Positions 7,382 through 8,994 of a stretch of DNA of 8,994 nucleotides are shown in pieces. The number at the start of each line of letters is the position of its first letter. The stretch's first letter is position 1. The position numbers and the translations under genes are program-made. The notes beneath the pieces are model-generated. The model was not told the DNA's origin, ran no database searches, and saw nothing but the letters and a program-made list of their open reading frames with translations. Source of the DNA: a bacterium (lineage in GTDB: Bacteria > Bacteroidota > Bacteroidia > Bacteroidales > Muribaculaceae); the NCBI GenBank assembly GCA_004563195.1, contig SFTJ01000077.1:1-8994 (forward strand), read 5' to 3'.

Positions 7382-7417
7382 ACACAGCCTCTGTGCAGTG
7401 CTTCGGCTGTGTTTTTT
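7382..7417 (+). terminator. Terminator-like hairpin facing the plus strand
   Basis: ACACAGCC (7382-7389) pairs perfectly with GGCTGTGT (7405-7412) across a 15-nt loop, and the Ts at 7412-7417 follow on the plus strand. On the minus strand no T-run follows, so in the propeller-gene leader it is only a hairpin about 50 nt before the start codon. No plus-strand gene that needs a terminator is visible, so it could stop an antisense transcript or shape the leader. Confidence 0.4.
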
Positions 7418-7424
7418 CTATTGC

Positions 7425-7571
7425 TCATTGAGGCTCTGCTGATTCGGGCATAGTTTCACCTTGCGGTTTCACCATACATCTCTGCCTGAAAAGAAATAAG
7501 CTTATGCTTCCTCCCTTCCACAGCGTGCAAGCGAGGACTACACACATCATCTTCGCCACACCGCAAGGCAT
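7425..7571 (-). CDS. Possible 48-residue leader ORF, unproven
   Basis: ATG at 7569-7571 opens a 48-codon frame ending in TGA at 7425-7427, inside the leader between the B12 riboswitch and the propeller gene. The product would begin MPCGVAKMMCVVLACTLW, with a short hydrophobic stretch, and end KPQGETMPESAEPQ. AGAGGA lies about 22 nt upstream of the ATG, or about 11 nt upstream of an in-frame TTG at 7583. I do not recognise the product. The frame may exist by chance in structured RNA. Confidence 0.2.
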   Translation of the reverse strand: MPCGVAKMMCVVLACTLWKGGSISLFLFRQRCMVKPQGETMPESAEPQ

Positions 7572-7761
7572 GGCGTCGACCAATCGTTGTTTTTTCCTCT
7601 TCAGTTTTGGCTAAAATGTTATATCCAATATTAGCTCTAACGATTGCCGCTGGCCCTATTTCCCGAAGGCCTCACTGACATCAGAACCATGCTGTCCACT
7701 CACTTTTGCGCACTCATAGCTGCAATGGCTAACTACGCAGAGCATGCTCACAGTTCTGATA

Positions 7762-7959
7762 AACCTTGGCAGGTCTTCTGGCTTACTTCTTTTCGGCGGA
7801 CTGCCTTCCCGCATCGGCACTCGACACAGTGGCTTAGTATTTGGATTGTTGTCCGCAGATTCTTTCCGAAGCACACAGCAGCGGATCTGCTCGGGATTCT
7901 CACCCGATTCCCTTTTCACCGAAGCGCATTTAGTGGCAATGCGCCCCGACACCAAAGTT
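7762..7959 (-). promoter_or_regulatory. Cobalamin (vitamin B12) riboswitch
   Basis: This minus-strand aptamer controls the propeller gene at 5743-7329. P1 closes with AACTTTGG (7959-7952) pairing CCAAGGTT (7769-7762), 8 bp including one G-U. Inside are AAAAGGGAATCGGGTGAGAA, TCCCGAGCAGATCCGCTGCTGT, AAGCCACTGTG (7835-7825), GGGAAGGCAG (7810-7801) and the B12 box AGCCAGAAGACCTGCC (7783-7768). These appear in the order of the cobalamin aptamer consensus. In Bacteroidota this class usually lowers expression of uptake genes when B12 is abundant. The plus-strand open frames over this stretch are antisense to it. Confidence 0.96.
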
Positions 7960-7964
7960 CACTG

Positions 7965-7972
7965 CAAAATTA
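7965..7972 (-). promoter_or_regulatory. -7 box TAATTTTG ahead of the B12 riboswitch
   Basis: The minus strand reads TAATTTTG, matching TAnnTTTG, just 5 bp before the riboswitch P1 stem. Transcription would start at the edge of the aptamer. No clear -33 TTTG is seen at 19-21 bp spacing, so the promoter may be weak or activator-dependent. Confidence 0.5.
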
Positions 7973-8126
7973 CGCAAAGTTTTCTTATTTACACCTAATT
8001 CTATCTCATATTTTTTGTCATTTCTTCATTTTTGACATTCTTGACTCAACAATTAATCACCCCGCAAACCATATCATCTTGGTTGAATCAGTGATTACAA
8101 AGCCCTTTGCGCTAATATAATAACGA

Positions 8127-8160
8127 GAGCACTAAAAAATTGCTACATTTCTCAGTGCTC
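8127..8160 (-). terminator. Hairpin after the lipoprotein gene, probable terminator
   Basis: In the minus-strand RNA, GAGCACU pairs with AGUGCUC, and the pairing continues through GAGAAAU against AUUUUUU, giving 14 bp with a 6-nt loop and two G-U pairs. It begins about 40 nt after the stop at 8199. The following bases (UCUCGUUAUUAUAUUAG) are U-rich but not a clean run, so termination strength is uncertain. The G-U pairs favour the minus strand. Confidence 0.5.
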
Positions 8161-8198
8161 CCATTGTTACGCATAACTTGCGTTAATATATCTACAAA

Positions 8199-8639
8199 TT
8201 ACTCTGCTTTTTGAGTTATCTTTATTACTTGATCTGCCCAACCTTTATATCCATCGGGAATATTTCTCCCGGTTCCGCTAAGCGAAAACATCAATGTTCG
8301 TTCCTTTCCACTTTCATTGGGTTCTATATCTACGTAGCACCACCCTGTATGGCGATTACATGATACTTTAAACCAGTCTCCCTCTTTATAATCATAATCT
8401 CCATACGAATAATGTTTATAATCTCCGCCCTTAGATACTTCCATTGGGCATATACTGCCATCAAGTTGCTTTGATGTAGACGAAATTTCGATATGTGCAC
8501 CCGCTGCCTCTATAGTCATCCCGTCTTTAGGGAAATCCGTGCTAAATGGATAAAAGGCATCTCTAAAAACCATTTCATTGTCGCACGACACAAACGAAAG
8601 AGCGAAAATTGCCATAATACTTAATAATATATTTTTCAT
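8199..8639 (-). CDS. Small lipoprotein with BACON-like domain
   Basis: This 146-residue protein has a lipoprotein signal peptide (MKNILLSIMAIFALSFVSC, lipobox FVSC with the lipidated Cys at 19), then DNEM. It would be modified by the Lgt encoded at 3968-4846. The acidic residues after the Cys are compatible with Bacteroidota surface export but do not form a clear export signal. The C-terminal half is all-beta in pattern: DWFKVSCNRHTGWCYVDI (about 87-104), then NESGKERTLMFSLSG and a final VIKITQKAE. That W/V...N.SG..R...F...ITQ layout resembles the BACON fold, common in Bacteroidota surface glycan- or mucin-associated proteins. Lower GC than its neighbours suggests possible acquisition. It is a monocistronic unit with its own promoter and a downstream hairpin. 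Ligand unknown. Confidence 0.8.
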   Translation of the reverse strand: MKNILLSIMAIFALSFVSCDNEMVFRDAFYPFSTDFPKDGMTIEAAGAHIEISSTSKQLDGSICPMEVSKGGDYKHYSYGDYDYKEGDWFKVSCNRHTGWCYVDIEPNESGKERTLMFSLSGTGRNIPDGYKGWADQVIKITQKAE

Positions 8640-8712
8640 ATCTGAGTCAGTTTATATTAATAATCCATGAATCTAAACCGCTATTCGATAACGAATATTG
8701 TTTATGCACTGA

Positions 8713-8743
8713 CAAATGTATGAATAAAAAATGTATTTACAAA
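8713..8743 (-). promoter_or_regulatory. Consensus Bacteroidota promoter of the lipoprotein gene
   Basis: The minus strand has TTTG (8740-8743), exactly 19 bp of AT-rich spacer, then TACATTTG (8713-8720). This is the best promoter match in the window. The predicted start is near 8705-8709, leaving a leader of about 65-70 nt before ATG 8639. Confidence 0.8.
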
Positions 8744-8994
8744 TTTTTTTCAACAGATTCAAAAAAATGATGGTGATATAAGCCCAACCTCTGATAATCG
8801 CCGGCTTTTCCCTTGTGCCCCGCCATTTCTTCCACCTCATCCTATGCTACAAGAAGGGTATATGGAGCTAAATATCCAATATTTGATTGATTTTTATTAT
8901 TGCTGTCCGATAAACTATTGGCCTGACAGAAAAAATCAGGACTGGCACCTATTTTTTAAAACAGATTTCTACCGATTAAGGCACAGATTTTCAC
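8744..8994. other. Right edge without a recognisable gene
   Basis: I see no convincing gene on either strand. A 29-codon minus frame (8737-8826) is open but runs into the -33 element. The segment from about 8901 (TGCTGTCCGATAAACTATTG) and the weak CCTGA/TCAGG hairpin (8922-8940) could be the edge of an insertion element, but nothing proves it. The last 35 bases carry a degenerate repeat, ACAGATTT (8961), ACCGATTAA (8971) and ACAGATTTT (8983). Confidence 0.35.

Larger units (their letters stand above)
7330..7761 (-). other. Long structured leader between B12 riboswitch and propeller gene
   Basis: This is about 430 nt of 5' leader with no confident gene. Just after the aptamer, ATCAGAAC (minus strand, 7760-7753) and CATGCT pair with AGCATG-GTTCTGAT ending at 7680. 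The result is a 14-bp stem with a 6-nt bulge, suitable as part of an expression platform. Further on is a possible small ORF (7425-7571), the repeated segment GGTGAAACC-GCAA-GGTGAAAC (about 7452-7472), and the hairpin at 7382-7412. I see no second -7 box (TAnnTTTG) on the minus strand here. Confidence 0.5.

Noticed and set aside
7644..8120. Plus-strand open frames over the riboswitch
   Set aside because: The region is a textbook cobalamin aptamer on the minus strand; the frames are antisense by-products.
8737..8826. 29-codon minus-strand frame starting MAGHKGKAG
   Set aside because: It is very short, has no family match that I know of, and its stop codon overlaps the spacer and -33 element of the lipoprotein promoter.

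Overview
The window reads as a chromosomal piece of a gut Bacteroidales bacterium, most likely close to Muribaculaceae or Prevotella-like lineages. Supporting signs are the Bacteroidota-type promoters (-7 box TAnnTTTG, seen upstream of four genes or leaders), the protein families, a C-terminal tail resembling a type IX secretion sorting domain, and weak Shine-Dalgarno sequences. Every gene I can support lies on the minus strand, so transcription runs from right to left. The large plus-strand open frames are shadows.

Layout from the right (upstream) edge: (a) 8744-8994 has no convincing gene. (b) 8199-8639 is a small lipoprotein with a BACON-like C-terminal half, a near-perfect promoter (TTTG-N19-TACATTTG) and a hairpin after its stop. 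(c) 7762-7959 is a clear cobalamin (B12) riboswitch with its own -7 box. It is followed by an unusually long leader (7330-7761) holding a strong hairpin, a possible 48-codon small ORF and a terminator-like hairpin facing the opposite strand. (d) 5743-7329 is a secreted DUF5074/YncE-like beta-propeller protein with a sorting-like tail. With the riboswitch in front of it, it is best read as a BtuG-like B12-capture protein. It ends in a good intrinsic terminator. (e) 4907-5608 is a gene-free repeat zone. It holds a roughly 250-bp imperfect palindrome (5016-5264) and, 20 bp away, an array of 14 TAACCG-headed units (5285-5607). Eleven of these carry intact short hairpins whose stems differ in sequence but stay paired. 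(f) 3968-4846 is lgt, behind a consensus promoter. (g) 855-3833 is a 992-residue protein with two receiver-like domains followed by a PEP-synthase-type ATP-grasp domain. (h) 1-807 is the N-terminal part of a coiled-coil protein of unknown function, probably co-transcribed with (g).

Functional links: Lgt attaches the diacylglyceryl group to lipoproteins such as the one at 8199-8639. The propeller gene is instead built for soluble export or type IX secretion (no lipobox), and B12 should control it through the riboswitch. The most unusual feature is the hairpin array, whose compensatory stem changes suggest that structure rather than sequence is kept.
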